The notes under the pieces: generated by a model
What the model was told of the DNA's origin: nothing
What the model saw: the letters and a program-made list of their open reading frames with translations, nothing else
The model's database searches: none
Source: Daldinia sp. FL1419
Lineage: Eukaryota; Ascomycota; Sordariomycetes; Xylariales; Hypoxylaceae
Length of the DNA: 64,000 nucleotides
Direction of reading: 5' to 3'
Assembly: GCA_025201765.1 (NCBI GenBank)
Contig: MU623391.1
Span: forward strand, 151,175-215,174
Position numbers and translations under genes: made by a program
Part shown: positions 34,347 through 47,011 of the stretch, in pieces
Numbering within the stretch: position 1 is the first letter of the stretch
How the letters are laid out: each line of letters starts with the position of its first letter

Positions 34347-37300
34347 ATGGTTACCATATCGTACCAAGAAGCTGCTAGCGGATCGTCTCCAAACCAAGAT
34401 CAAAACGCTAGTAATCGATCTCGAGCGCTCGATAAATATTTCTACAAAATAATTGAAGGGAACGGAGAAGTTCAAGATATTAGGAGCGCAAAAAAGTTCC
34501 TTGAGTCTATCGTGAACAGGACCGATCGGCCGGATTGTATTGAGAGGTTTGCCTCATCTAAAGCTGGCCAGAAAGCTCTCCACAGGTCTTTGACCATAGA
34601 TACCTCGTCCGATTTCATTAACAGTCATGCCTCTAATCTCTTGAAGTTCCTTACGGACCCTGCTCTGCAGAGGGTTTGCGAAGGAGAACTTCTCAGGCAA
34701 GTCATCTGGGTCATGGTTGACCCCTCATTATTTTGGGATAACCTACTCGAAAATGCCAAGTCAGGACAGCTCGAGGCCCAAGCGGTGGAAGGGTTTGCTT
34801 GGCTACTTTTACAATTAGTTCTACTACCGCAACCGCGATCAACAAAGTTCCGAGAGATCGCACTATCACTCTGTCAGGATGGCGCCCTCAAAAGACTTGA
34901 GGAATCATGTCCTCCGATATCTGGTAGCATATTCCAGAAGATCCGGGTATTGGTCCAGCCTTCGGAGTCCGCCATAAACTCTCATCTCCTTGCCCAATTC
35001 AGTCCAGGGGGTCGCCATGATAACGACTTCGCTAATTATCATGACATATCAATTCTCCCTACTCGGTCCGAAATGGAATGTACCGAGAGACCTTTCTATA
35101 TGCAGGCTGCGGTAGCATTCGAAGAAGGGAACATAAACCGTGCGCTGGATCATCTCGACAACCAGTTTCGTCTACTGAGGGAAGACATGCTCGCCGATAT
35201 GCGTGAAGACCTTAAGAAAATGAAGAACAAAAGTAGGAAGCAAAACTGGAGAAACATGGTCATCAAGGATCTCTCCTTGGTGGATTTGGATAATAAGTCA
35301 ATGGAGAATGATCGGCCATGTAATCTTATCCTCGAATGTTCAGAGGATATCTTGAACATGGAGGGAAGTAGTGCCGAGGACAGAAGAAAGGAGTTGAAAA
35401 AGTCACCGGGATTCTTAAAGCACCAAAGTTTCGGGTGCTTCATGAAGGATGATACTCTTCTAGCGTTTGCCTCTCTAGACAGGAACGAGGACCAGTTGGC
35501 ACTCCTACCACCTCGTCTATGCCTACAGGTCGTAGGTGAGGATATGCTAGCGGACCTCTTACTGGTTCTAAAAACAGGCACCGTTGACTTTTTACTCGTA
35601 ACAACCCCTATTTTCGCATACGAGCCAGTTTTGGAGAGGTTGAAGAGAAAGACGGATGTAGAACTAGACCACGACATCCTAGTACGTTCTAAAGAACCAC
35701 AAGAGTCGCCAATCAGACCAGATGCTATAATTGATGCTCTGAAGGGGTCTTTGGCTGCCCCGACTGACTTGAAGAGGATCCTTAAGACTACTAAGAATAT
35801 CAACCTAGATCCATCACAGGTCAAAGCCCTCATTTATGGGCTACAATATCAGACATCCCAAATACAAGGACCACCAGGTACGAAGAGTCACATAGCAGCT
35901 CATATAAACTATAAATTCTAACTTATAATACAGGAACTGGAAAATCCTTGGTTGGCGCTCTTTTAACAAAGATCTTACTTGATGAGACAACGGAGACGCT
36001 GTTGGTCTTATCGTTTACGAATCATGCTCTCGACCAATTTATTGAAGACTTGCTTGATATCGGAATCGACCCTGGCAACATTGTTCGGCTGGGATCCAAG
36101 TTCACGGACCGAACCGAAGCCCTTACCCTAAAGTCTCAGACAGGGGGCTACGTTAGACAATCGAGAACTCGACAAGATCTCATCATCTCGGAGAAAGCTA
36201 AGTTGGAGTCATTGAGTGATGATGTAGAAAAGCATTTTGATGCCTTTTCGAAAACAAGGTTACTTTATAATGATTTACTCACATTCCTAGAGTTCTCGGA
36301 TACAGAGGATCATTTCTTCGATGCGCTCGAGGTTCCAAAAGCAACGGATGGCGAAACCCGTGTTGGGAGGAAGGGCGCCCCGATGCAAGCCGACTATCTC
36401 TTCCAACGCTGGGTGTCAGGAAAGAATGCTGGTCTGTTTATTAAGGACAAATCAGAAGATCCATGTAAGGAAGTATGGGCAATGAGGAAGGAAGATCGCC
36501 TAGCGAAGATTCAGGAGTGGGAACGCCAGATTCATCGAGAAAGGATTTCTACGCTCGCCAAGTCGATTACCGAGTTTAACGGGAGCTGCAAAACCCTACA
36601 AAGCTTGCGGAAGGAAAAGACGGAACAAACCCTTCGGGCTAGGCGCATCATCGGTTGTACTACTACAGCTGCCTCGATGTACGCCCAAGAAATACAGGCC
36701 GCTGCACCCGGTATAATTGTCGTCGAGGAGGCAGGAGAAATCTTAGAAAGCCGTATGTATACCCCGGGGCTATTTGCTTACTTTTTCTCCATTCTCAGGC
36801 ATCGTTTACCTGTGGCTACAAAGGGAATGGGTTAATACTTACAGCCAAGGGACTCGTTTGTATTATGCCCTCTGAAGCAATCGCTAATCGAAGGTATTTC
36901 AGACATCCTCGCGGCCATGGGACCTAGTACGAAACAACTGATCCAAATCGGTGACCACAAACAACTCCGACCAAAAGTGAAGAACTTCAAGCTCACCGTG
37001 GAAGCTGGAAACGGGTTTGATCTCAATCGGTCATTATTTGAGCGACTTATAGTCCAGGGGCAGCCTCACTGTACTCTTCTAAACCAACACAGGATGAAGC
37101 CGGAAATTTCAGCTTTGATAAGACATAACTACCCCGAACTGAAAGATGCAGATAGCACCAATAACCGGCCACAACTTTTAGGATTTCAGGGTAGTGTCGT
37201 ATTTATCAACCACGGCTACCCGGAGGCGAAACACAACGTTCTTGTCGACAAGCTTGACCCGACAGCTGGAGCAAGTAAGCAGAACATTTTCGAAGCAGAA

Positions 37301-40300
37301 ATGGTCTTAAAGTGTGTTCGCTACTTAGGCCAGCAGAACTACAAGACTGCTGACCTGGTAGTCTTAACCCCTTATTTGGTAAGTTTTATGTCAAATATTC
37401 ACACGTCAACGCGCCACTCATTATTGAACATCACAGGGCCAATTGTCATTACTCAAAAATAAACTCAGCAAGGACCATGACCCGGTCTTAAACGATCTAG
37501 ATTCCCACGATCTTGTCGAAGCAGGAGAGATGCCAGCCGCGAGTGCAGGGGTGAATAAATCGAAAATTCGCCTTTCTACGATCGACAACTATCAGGGAGA
37601 GGAAAGCGATATAGTCGTTGCCTCCCTGACCCGCAGTAATGAGGATGGCGACATTGGATTCATGTGTGCCCCAGAACGGTTGAATGTACTGATCTCTCGA
37701 GCCCGAAATGCGTTGATCATGATCGGAAACGCGAGTACCTTTATGAATGCTAAGAAAGGGCGAGATGAGTGGACCAGACTGTTCGACCATCTGAAAAAAG
37801 ATGGGAACATTCACGATGGGTTTCCCCTCAAGTGCGAAAAGCACCCCGACACAACGTGGATTGTTCGTTCGCCTGAGGAATTTGAGGATTATTGTCCAGA
37901 CGGAGGATGCACTTTGCCATGCAACGAATTTCTATCCTGCGGCAAGCACACATGTCCAAAGCGATGTCATCTACGAGTCGACCATTCCAAAGTGCCTTGC
38001 AATCAGATGATTAACGATGTCTGTCCCCAAAACCATAAAATCCACTGGTTCTGCTCAAACAAAACTCGACCTGCTTGCCAAATCTGTCGACAAGAACAAG
38101 AGGAGAAGGATCGAAAGGCCCGGAGGGATAAAGATCTGGAATTGGAGCGGCAAGCAAAGCAGCGTGCGTACGCTAAGCAGATGAAAACGCTTCAGGATGA
38201 TATCGAAAAACAGAGGAAAGCCATCAAAGATGCCCAGGAGGAGAGAATACGACAGCAAACTCTGCAGCAGTATCGTATTGAACTTTCTGAGTTGACGAAA
38301 CAAGCCCAGAAACCCGTGCCGAAGCCCGTGCCCAGCAATTCCGCACCGAACGCCGAGGCCAAGCAGCAGAAGCCAATTAAGAACGTAGAAAATCCCAAGA
38401 AAGACGACACCCAAAGTCCTCAACCCGTTAAACCATCTTCAAACAAGATTCCAGGCCAATGGCCCCCTGAGAATCTCCCTACTTCGTCTGCTCCGAGCAG
38501 TGGACCCAGCAAAGCTAAGGATATTGTTAGTAAGGACGGCCAGGGTAATAATCACTGTGACGATAAGAATAGTAGCAACGACAATAATGATAACGGCAAC
38601 CATATTGACCATGACGATGGCCATGATGATAGCTCCAACGACGACCCCGACGACAGTACACCGGGAACCCCTCAAGGCCAGCCGTTTCCATCCAGGGGAC
38701 CTTCCGCAGCCGAAACCGATTGGCAGTATCAAAAGAAATACGAAAACGCATTCAACTCAGCACTTGACTCCCTATTTGGTATGATCGGACTAGAGAGCGT
38801 AAAGAAAGAGTTCCTAGCAATAAAGGCGAGGATCGATACCGCGGTCCGCCAGGGAGTAGACACCAAGAATGAAAGATTCGGGGCTGCTTTGCTAGGGAAT
38901 CCTGGGACAGGCAAGACAACAGTTGCTCGGCTATATGCTAAATTCCTTTCTTCAGTTGGGGCGATTCCCGGCGATCACTTCGAAGAAACTACCGGCTCGC
39001 GGCTGGCTAACGACGGGATACAGGGCTGTCAGGCATTAATAGATAAGATCCTTGAAAAGGGGGGCGGCGTGTTCTTCTTAGACGAGGCATATCAAATCGT
39101 ATCCGGGAGCTCCTTTGGCGGCGCTCAGGTCCTAGATTTCCTCCTAGCGGAAATAGAGAACCTCACAGGCAAGATTGTCTTCGTCTTTGCTGGCTATAGG
39201 AAACAGATGGAAGGTTTCTTTGCCCACAATCCAGGAATCCCTAGTCGAATCCCCATCGAAATGAGCTTCCAGGATTATGAGGACGACGAACTACTGAAAA
39301 TTATGAATTATCAGTTGACAAAGAAGTACAACGATCGCATGAAGGTCGAAGGCGGATCCGATGGGTTGTACATGCGAGTTGCGGCACGTCGTATCGGTCG
39401 CGGTCGAGGGAGAGAAGGGTTCGGCAACGCGCGGCAGGTGGAAAACGTACTAACAATTATCCTCAGAAGACAAGCCGACCGCTTGCACCACGAAAGACGC
39501 CAGGGAGGCCGACCAGATGACCTATTACTCAAGAAAATTGACCTTGTAGGCCCAGAACCAAGCAAGCAGTTTGCTAATAACAAGGACTGGCAGAAACTTC
39601 AAAGTATGATTGGACTAGTTTCGGTCAAGAAATCAGTCATGGTCCTTGTCGACCGCCTACAGACGAATTACGAGCGAGAGATGAAGGAGAAACCCTCCAT
39701 TGAATGTTCTTTGAATAAGGTCTTTTTCGGTAACCCAGGAACTGGCAAGACAACCGTTGCGAAGCTCTACGGCAAGATATTGAATGCTCTGGGTCTCTTA
39801 AGTAATGGTGAGGTTATCATCAAAAACCCATCAGACTTTATCGGCGCACATCTCGGAGCATCTGAGAAGAACACTAAAGCTATTCTCGAGTCTACAAAAG
39901 GGAAGGTCCTTATTATCGATGAAGCCTATATGCTCGCCGGTGGGAGTTCAGATGCCGGAGGTGTTAGCGATCCGTATAAAACAGCAGTCGTAGACACCAT
40001 CGTTGCTGAAGTCCAAAGTACAGCTCTGGAGGACAGATGTGTCTTACTACTAGGCTACAAAGAGCTGATGGAGGATATGTTCCAAAAAGTCAACCCGGGT
40101 CTAACACGACGGTTTCCTATGTCTTCCGGTTTCAACTTCCAGGACTATGATGACGGCGAACTTCGACGGATACTTGACCTTAAATTAAAGCAACAGGGAT
40201 TCAGGGCCGGTGAACCCGCAAAGAGGGTCGTCGGCGAAGTCCTCCGGCGCGCCCGTAATAGGCCCAACTTTGGTAATGCGGGTGAAGTTGACATCATTCT

Positions 40301-41944
40301 CGATCGGGCCAAGGATAACCAACAGAAACGGCTATCGATATCGCCGCGAGAGAAAAGTTCTGACGTTCTGATCCCCGAGGATATCGATCCTGACTTCAAC
40401 AGGGGCGAGCAGGCCGCAACAAATATTCGTCTTCTTTTCAAAGACGTTATTGGGTGTGAGGCAATTGTCGAGCAGCTCGAAGGTTACCAACAAGTTGTCA
40501 AGAACATGAAAGCTATGGATATGGATCCTACTTCACAGATTCCCTTCGGGTTCCTCTTCCGTGGACCACCAGGTAATTACCATGCCCAAAGGATACCTAA
40601 ACTACTCTAACGTGTAATAGGAACCGGCAAGACCACTACAGCGAGAAGAATGGGTAAAGTATACTATGATATGGGATTCCTTGCGGAAGCTACGGTAGTG
40701 GACTGCTCGGCGACAGATCTCATAGGCCAGTACGTCGGTCACACTGGTCCCAAGGTCCAAAAGAAGTTCAACGAGGCGCTCGGAAGGGTACTTTTCATCG
40801 ACGAGGCCTACAGGCTTGCTGAAGGCCACTTTGCCAAGGAAGCGATGGACGAGATTGTCGATTGTCTGACTAAAGAATCTTACCACAACAAACTTGTAGT
40901 CAGTAAGTATAGCCTAAAGCTTTGCCTCACTGATGCCGCTATAAAGAACAACTGCTGATCCAAAATGCTATAGTCCTTGCCGGTTACGACAACGACATAA
41001 ATCGACTGATGAACCAGAACCCAGGCTTAACCAGCAGATTCCCAGAGACTATTTCCTTCCCCAACCTACCGCCGCGTCACTGCCGAGATCTTCTACTACA
41101 ATGTCTACAGAAGAAGAAGTTGGACATAAAGGATTTAGAGGAATCACCTACGCTAGACGGCAAATTATTGGACCTGTTTAAAACACTTTCGCAAACGCCA
41201 TCTTGGGGTAATGCTCGTGACGTACAAACACTTGCCAAGTCTGTATTTTCTAAGATCATGAAAGCCAAGACGCCTAATCCAAGCCGGATGGTATCCGAGA
41301 ACATGGTTCTCGAGGTCATCACAACTATGCTCACAGAACGCACAGAGCGCGCCAAAATGGCTCACACAAACCCCTTCTCCTTCCCGTCCCTGCCAATGCA
41401 GCAAGCGACTCAGGATCCCCCGCCGCCACCCAAGTTCTCCACCGCAACAGCGATGGACACGGCCACGGAAGAAAAAGAAGAGGAAGAAGAAGAGCCCCCT
41501 AACAAAGATAAGGACGGCCCAGGCGGCCCACCGAAAGGCAAGGCCAGCATCCGCGACGCCGGCGTCTCCGATGCCGTATGGGAACAACTCGAGCGGGACA
41601 AAGCGGCGTTCGAGAAGCGCCAGCGAGACCTCGCCGAAGCCAAGCGGAAGGAGGAGGAACTAGAGCGACAAATCCGGGAGCGGGAAGAAGCTCTGCAACG
41701 CGAGAAAGACGAGGCCAAGCGTCGCGAGGAGCTGCGAAAGCTAGAAGAAGCGCGCAAGAAGCGCGAGCAGGCAGAGCGGGAACGTAAGGAGCAGGAGGAG
41801 AGAGTCAGGAAGGAGAAGGCGATGCAGGAGAAACTGAGGATGATGGGGAGGTGTCCCGTGGGCTACGAGTGGATTCCCCAGGGAGATGGGTATAGGTGTG
41901 CAGGTGGATCACACTTTATGTCGAATGGACAGTTGGGGATTTGA
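34347..41944 (+). CDS. Giant ZNFX1/UPF1-type helicase fused to three CbxX/CfqX AAA domains
   Basis: Model: join(34347..35877,35934..36752,36903..37378,37437..40572,40621..40902,40974..41944), 2404 residues; every junction keeps phase. An N-terminal ~450-residue region precedes an SF1 helicase core: Walker A GPPGTGKS (~509), Walker B-like VVEEAGE, QIGDHKQLRP, the QHRM-like block NQHRMKPEI, DNYQGEESDIVV and the motif VI block RLNVLISRARN. A Cys/His-rich NFX1-like stretch (about 1074-1160) leads into a charged coiled coil and a low-complexity Asn/Asp-rich linker. Three AAA ATPase modules follow with Walker A at ~1429, ~1707 and ~1987 (GNPGTGKT, GNPGTGKT, GPPGTGKT), each with an intact DEAY Walker B. 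The tail is an Arg/Glu/Lys coiled coil (about 2275-2375) and a small Cys-containing end. Animal ZNFX1 acts in RNA silencing and antiviral defence; the fungal role is inferred. Confidence 0.88.
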
Positions 41945-44337
41945 CGGGAGTAGTTCAAGTCGAGGACTGTACTAACAGGGAAAGAGCTATAAGCGCGGTT
42001 GGGATTCGATGACTCCTATTTTGATAAAAAGGAGGCCAAGTACAAACACGTCTAGCTGGATAGGGGAGTTTGAAAGTGTGCCGTGTACGAACATTTGAGA
42101 ACGTCGTGCCCTTAAGTTGGTGCTGGTACATCAGATAAATAGGTTCACGGTGTATATGGGTTTTACTACGGTCTTGGCGGCAGTAGACATGGCAATATAG
42201 TATGAAGCAACTACGCTATACACGACGGTCCAGGTCTCCAACAACATTCAGATATGCCGGTAGACACTTGGCGGATAAGGGGAAGAAAGTAGATGAAGCT
42301 ATTATGAATGTATCTTGCCCGGCTCATCTTCGACTTAATCGTAGAGGCTTCTATTTTTATTTATTTTTATTTTTTTATTTTTTTCACAGCTCAATAATAG
42401 TACGAATTCCGTAGACATATATGTAACTAGACTTAAGCACATAACGACATTAACCAATTCGAGCCCTACACCAACCAAAGAAATCTAAAACAGCAGAGTT
42501 TTGCCAATAATCATTTAGGAGGATGTCTATTGTGATGTCTCGTCTCGTTTCAACTCGTCACTCAACATGATATACAGTTGACGTGTAAGAGTATATTAAC
42601 CTAGGTATTTGACCCACGATACCCCCCTTTTTTCTCTCGCAACCCATAACCTGCCGAGCTACAACTCTGTATCCCTCATGAGGGGTATTCTAGATTCACG
42701 ATGCTAGAGATGTGGAGAGACAGGCACTGTATCCACATTCTCCGTCGACTAAGACATCCTGGAAGACTCAATGTAGTTAGTAAACGTGTATAATCGACCG
42801 CAACCCCTCAAATTCTTTGAAGTAATTAACGGTTAGACAAAAGTCTAGAGGCTCTGCAAATATAATGACAATAATAATTTTGCTATAAGGTACCTAGGTA
42901 GTTATGCGGTGGTTCTAACAACTGCTATAGAGCAACGTAGAAACCCAACTTAGGGAAACTACCTTCCTCCCTAAGGCAGCCTATATATCACGTATCTATA
43001 ATAGTGATAATACTCTTACAGCAGTTGAAATCGCGAGCGTGATAGGGGAAGGTGAGTAACGCAGGTGGAGTCACGCGGGCGTTAATCCATCACCAGCAAC
43101 AGCACTCGGTACTGTACGAAAGCACGAAAAAACAACGGCTTCGGAGTCGAGGTCCCACTTAGGCATCAAATGAAGGCATTGGAAATGCTCGATAATGGAT
43201 ATTTTACACGTACGATGCTGCAGAAGAAGTCAGGCATGTTGCCAATAACGCCTGATTCCTAAAGCAAGCCAACGCTGGCCAGCGAGCTTAGGGTCCTTGA
43301 TAGGTCAGATTGGTAGACAAAGACCATGGGAGAGGGCCCAGGAAGACCCAAAAGATGCAAGTCGAGGATCCAAGATTGCATAATTAGGTATTCTGCCCTA
43401 AACCTTTCCCTGCCTAGATCTTCTATTTTTTTTTTCTTTTTTTTCTTGCCTCGTGTATAAAATAAGTAAAGAAGTAACCGTTAGAAATTCCTCCCGAAAC
43501 TTTTTTGATCTTGATCTTCTTCGATTTTCCACCTGTAAACAATTTCCCTCGAATAAGGACCGCTTGGTACCTTTTAATTCCCCGAAATAACCTTAACAAA
43601 TGAAAACTTGATTGCAACGATTACAACGATTGCAGCACGTGAAAATCGAGATCGCGCGACCCCTTAAAAAAACAACTGATCCACACGACCCTTGCGCACG
43701 GACACCCACTCTTTTGCTCTAGAACAAGCATCTTAACCAATAATATCTCAGAATACATAAAATCCCTCCACTTCTTTTGCCAGTTATCGCCAGTTATCGT
43801 CATCACCGCCCATTACCAATCGCGTGAACCCATTTGTCGACCTGGGTTGTTCAGTAAATAATACAACGGAAAATAAGAAGAAGGACAAAAAAAAAGAGTT
43901 ACATACCACCACCACTTACTTACTATTACCACCATCATCATCTCCCACAAACCAGCCGACGTGTTCTATTTTATCCGTTTCATCTATCTACGTCAGCTAT
44001 CACATCCGCTGAAGACCTCGCGTTTTGTTTCATTGTTGTTCGTCCGTCTTTGTTCTGCCTGTCCCCTTCGCCACCCGTCCGGTCGATTAGCGTCTTTCTT
44101 GCCTGTCATATCAATCAATAGCTCTAGGGGTCCTAATAGCGGTGACCCGATTCTCTCAGCGCGAAAGAGAGAGAGAGAGAGAGAGGAAGAGCACGAGCTC
44201 AGCCCTTTCCTCCTGCGACAATTCGCTTTTATTTTTATTCGAATTTTTTTTTTCGCGACGCTGAAGCGGTGTCGCACTATCGCAATCTTTTTGATTGTCT
44301 GATCTTGTCCAGAATAAATAGGCACATATTATCAATC
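41945..44337. other. Intergenic region and leader of Apq12 gene
   Basis: About 2.4 kb without a gene. Contains a T/A-interrupted tract near 42349-42386, a CCTAGGTA motif near 42892-42903, T-rich sequence near 43427-43446, and a GA repeat at 44165-44186 in the likely 5' leader of the Apq12 gene. Confidence 0.5.
44165..44186. repeat. GA dinucleotide microsatellite
   Basis: Run of about ten GA units roughly 150 bp upstream of the Apq12 start codon, probably in the 5' untranslated leader. Confidence 0.8.
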
Positions 44338-45113
44338 ATGGACCGAAGCGATTCAGCGTTATTCGACGCTCTGCAAGGTACGCCAACCATCTACACCATC
44401 TATTCACCGCGTCTCGTATTCCCATTCCCATTCCCATTCCCATTCCCATTCAACCCTCAAAAACCATCTTTTCATATCCATTCCCATTTCCCCTCCTCTA
44501 CCATTTCCATCCCTTGCTCAAAAACCCGCTATACTCCGCATCCAATTTCCTTCATCCCAAAACCCGGGCTAACCTAACCCCCTCCCCAGGCATCTTGCCC
44601 GAGCAGACCCTCACCATCATCCAAGCGCACATGCAGGACCCACACACCGCCCTGCGAGCCATATGGCACCAAACGACCAGCCTAACTGCCAAAGCCACCG
44701 AGACCCTATCCCCGGTCCTCGCGCCCCTCCTCCAGCGCGGCGTGCAAGCCCTGCACGACTCCCCCGACCTCGTCGTCCTCGGCTTCGTCCTAGCCGCCTT
44801 CGTCCTCGTCATCCAGCTCATCTCCTTCGTCCACCGCACCATGATGTACTTCACCCGTCTCGCCTTCCGCCTCGTCGGCTGGGCCCTCTTCTTCGCCTTA
44901 CTAGCCGCCCTCTGGCGTCGCGGCCCCGAGGCCGCCATCCGCGACGTCGTCGTCTTCGTCGGCAAGCTGACCGGCTACGCCGCTCTCGTCAAGGACATCT
45001 GGTTATCCGAATACCAAAAGTTCGACGCCCAGACCAAGCGCGGTGGAGCCGCGGCTGGGACCCACGGAGCGCCCTCGGGAGGCTACACCAGGTCGAGAAA
45101 TAACGCTTGGTAA
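44338..45113 (+). CDS. apq12: Nuclear pore assembly protein Apq12
   Basis: Model: join(44338..44377,44590..45113), 187 residues; a very short first exon (MDRSDSALFDALQ plus one base) joins in phase across a 212-bp intron. Two adjacent membrane segments lie at about residues 77-99 and 107-129 (LVVLGFVLAAFVLVIQLI; AFRLVGWALFFALLAALW), joined by a short HRTMMYFTRL linker. This is the hairpin-like arrangement of Apq12, a nuclear envelope/ER protein needed for nuclear pore biogenesis and lipid homeostasis in yeast. A conserved basic segment and a Gly/Ser tail follow. Convergent with the Gpn3 gene. Confidence 0.82.
44418..44451. repeat. ATTCCC hexanucleotide repeat in Apq12 intron
   Basis: Five to six perfect ATTCCC units within the single intron of the Apq12 gene; imperfect copies continue to about 44490. 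It does not touch coding sequence. Confidence 0.85.
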
Positions 45114-45494
45114 CGGATGATTTGATTTTCATGGGATTAGGGTTACGGGTTTGTTATCGTTATGTTCGTGGTTGAGAAAAAACAAAAATGGGGTTCGGGG
45201 CATCTCGTCGTTTGGTAATGTCTTATAACGGGGTTTGGGAAATGAGTTACGACTATGAATTGCTTTCTTCTTGTACAGAATGAACAAACAATATGACCAA
45301 ATTTCGCAAGGTCCCTAAATGTGATGTGCCAAATGTACTCGAATTGTTTTTGGTATCTGAGTTGCCTCAAGCCAATACGCCGTCGCTATGCAATTACATC
45401 AATGCCCAAAGCCTCCCTAGTTGATCATGATCCTGTGCCAAACAATCCTCTTTAAGCCGTGCTTAGACAAATTTCTTAGGCTTCCATTGATTAA
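45114..45494. other. 3' spacer between convergent Apq12 and Gpn3 genes
   Basis: 381 bp containing the 3' untranslated ends of both genes; nothing else recognised. Confidence 0.5.
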
Positions 45495-46537
45495 TTATCC
45501 GTCTATTTCATCCATATTGTCAAACTCCTCGTCCTTAAGTTCCTTTGGCTCTTGAGCTTCGTGGTACTGGATGCAGTCATCGATGTAGCTTAGAATAGCT
45601 CCAACGCTGTCCTCATCTTGCACATCCAACTTTAGGTAACTAACCATGCTGAAATTCTCGATCAGATTTGCGACTGCCCGGTTAAGCTGTCTAAAACTTG
45701 AACCTCGCATGACCGCATCCTTATCGTTGGGATTTGCTGCCTCATCATCCTCTTCCGTTACATGCTCTGCTTTACGTCTAGCAATTTCATCCGGATCATC
45801 ATCGAGCAGGCCGGTATCTGGTGTAAGGAAACGCTTTAGATCCTTCTTGCGAACTTGGTCTTTTACGAGGTCCATCTTAGACAAGATGTTTATATGAGGG
45901 ACCTCCAGCATTATCATAGCACTCATGGCACTTAGAGTTCCCGCAAAGAACTTGGCCCTGTCCACGATGAAGGTAGCTTCCAAGAGGTAAGCGGCGCAGA
46001 GCCGAATATCGAGAGAACCGGATCGTGTTAAGAATCGAACCAGGGCGGGCAGAATAGGGACGTGGGTATAGAGCTCGATCTGACCAGGCATATCAAAAAT
46101 GATTAGATACTCCTCAGTTAGGGACTCTAATGCGTCCGTTAGGAAATCGAGATTTTCCATAAGGAACTCGAAACAGTAGATAAGACCACCGTTTGGACCG
46201 AGGCCCATCTCCTCCATGACATCCTGGAGCGATATAAGATCCTTGATGTCCAAGTCTGGGGTGTGTTCGAAGGACTCGGCGGCGGGGTCAAGGTTGACGT
46301 AGAAGCACGATCGACGGTTAAGATGTAAGTGGGTTATGAGGGAGGCGCAAAAGGTAGACTTTGGATAATAGTGTCAATATTATTCCTTGATCCGAACCCT
46401 TGCTACTCGCAAAGCATCTCAATGAACTTGACAAGCTCCACGAGAACAGAGGAAGGTTACAGGTGGAGCAAGGAGAGGCCATCACATACCTTGCCAGCCC
46501 CGGCGGGGCCCATAACCATAACCCCGAACTTACTCAT
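45495..46537 (-). CDS. gpn3: GPN-loop GTPase 3 (RNA polymerase II assembly/import)
   Basis: Minus-strand model: exon 1 46537-46490, intron 46489-46359 (GTATGT..AAG), exon 2 46358-45495; 303 residues. Exon 1 encodes MSKFGVMVMGPAGAGK, so the Walker A P-loop is split exactly after its lysine, and exon 2 begins STFC. The family-defining GPN loop is present (MGLGPNGGLIYC), as is DMPGQIELYTH (G3). G4 is read as SKMDLV. Conserved residues match Gpn3 (Gpn2 differs after the GPN motif). Gpn GTPases help assemble and import RNA polymerase II. An in-frame TGA three codons upstream fixes the start. The C-terminal end is acidic, as usual. Confidence 0.93.
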
Positions 46538-46874
46538 GATGGATCACCAAGGTCTTTTTATTATCTGTGTGAGACGGGGATTACGTTGCAGCCCGGGCGG
46601 GTTCGATTAATCGGATAAGGGAATGACGGAATAGGACGAATAGGTCTGGATTCAGTAAGTGTTCAGCCTCGTCTTGCCCGTGGCGCGCATACTAGACACT
46701 CAGCCAGTCGAGGAATTTTTCCTAGATGGTGGGGTAAGAATGGTTACCTCACGCTGCAAATCAATGGGTTTAGAAGTTTAAGCTTGAAACCACTTTCAGA
46801 ACCAAGGGTCCAAGAAAGAGCGGGGCTAAAAGCTGACTGAATTATCCCGTAAGCATCCTCTCTTACTTGCATAA

Positions 46875-46895
46875 AGGTACCTAGGTAGGTACCTA
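46875..46895. repeat. CCTAGGTAGGTACC motif
   Basis: AGGTACC and GGTACCT palindromes flank CCTAGG in 21 bp, a clear copy of the dispersed intergenic motif, about 340 bp upstream of the Gpn3 start. Confidence 0.75.
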
Positions 46896-46987
46896 AATAA
46901 TGGGATAGATTAGGAGGCAGTAGTAGTATCCCAACCTAGCAAAGTACTTGAGTATTTTAATAGTTACCTGTCGCACAGTATATAAGG

Positions 46988-47011
46988 CGTAATTGCTCGT
47001 GAGCAATTACG
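46988..47011. repeat. Perfect 11-bp inverted repeat with 2-base loop
   Basis: Arms CGTAATTGCTC and GAGCAATTACG are exactly complementary around GT. It lies about 450 bp upstream of the Gpn3 start. The same 11-mer arm recurs at about 56063, just upstream of the rad17 start. Confidence 0.8.

Noticed and set aside
35150..35833. Minus-strand 227-codon open frame
   Set aside because: Antisense of exon 1 of the giant helicase; Ser/Arg-rich shadow composition.
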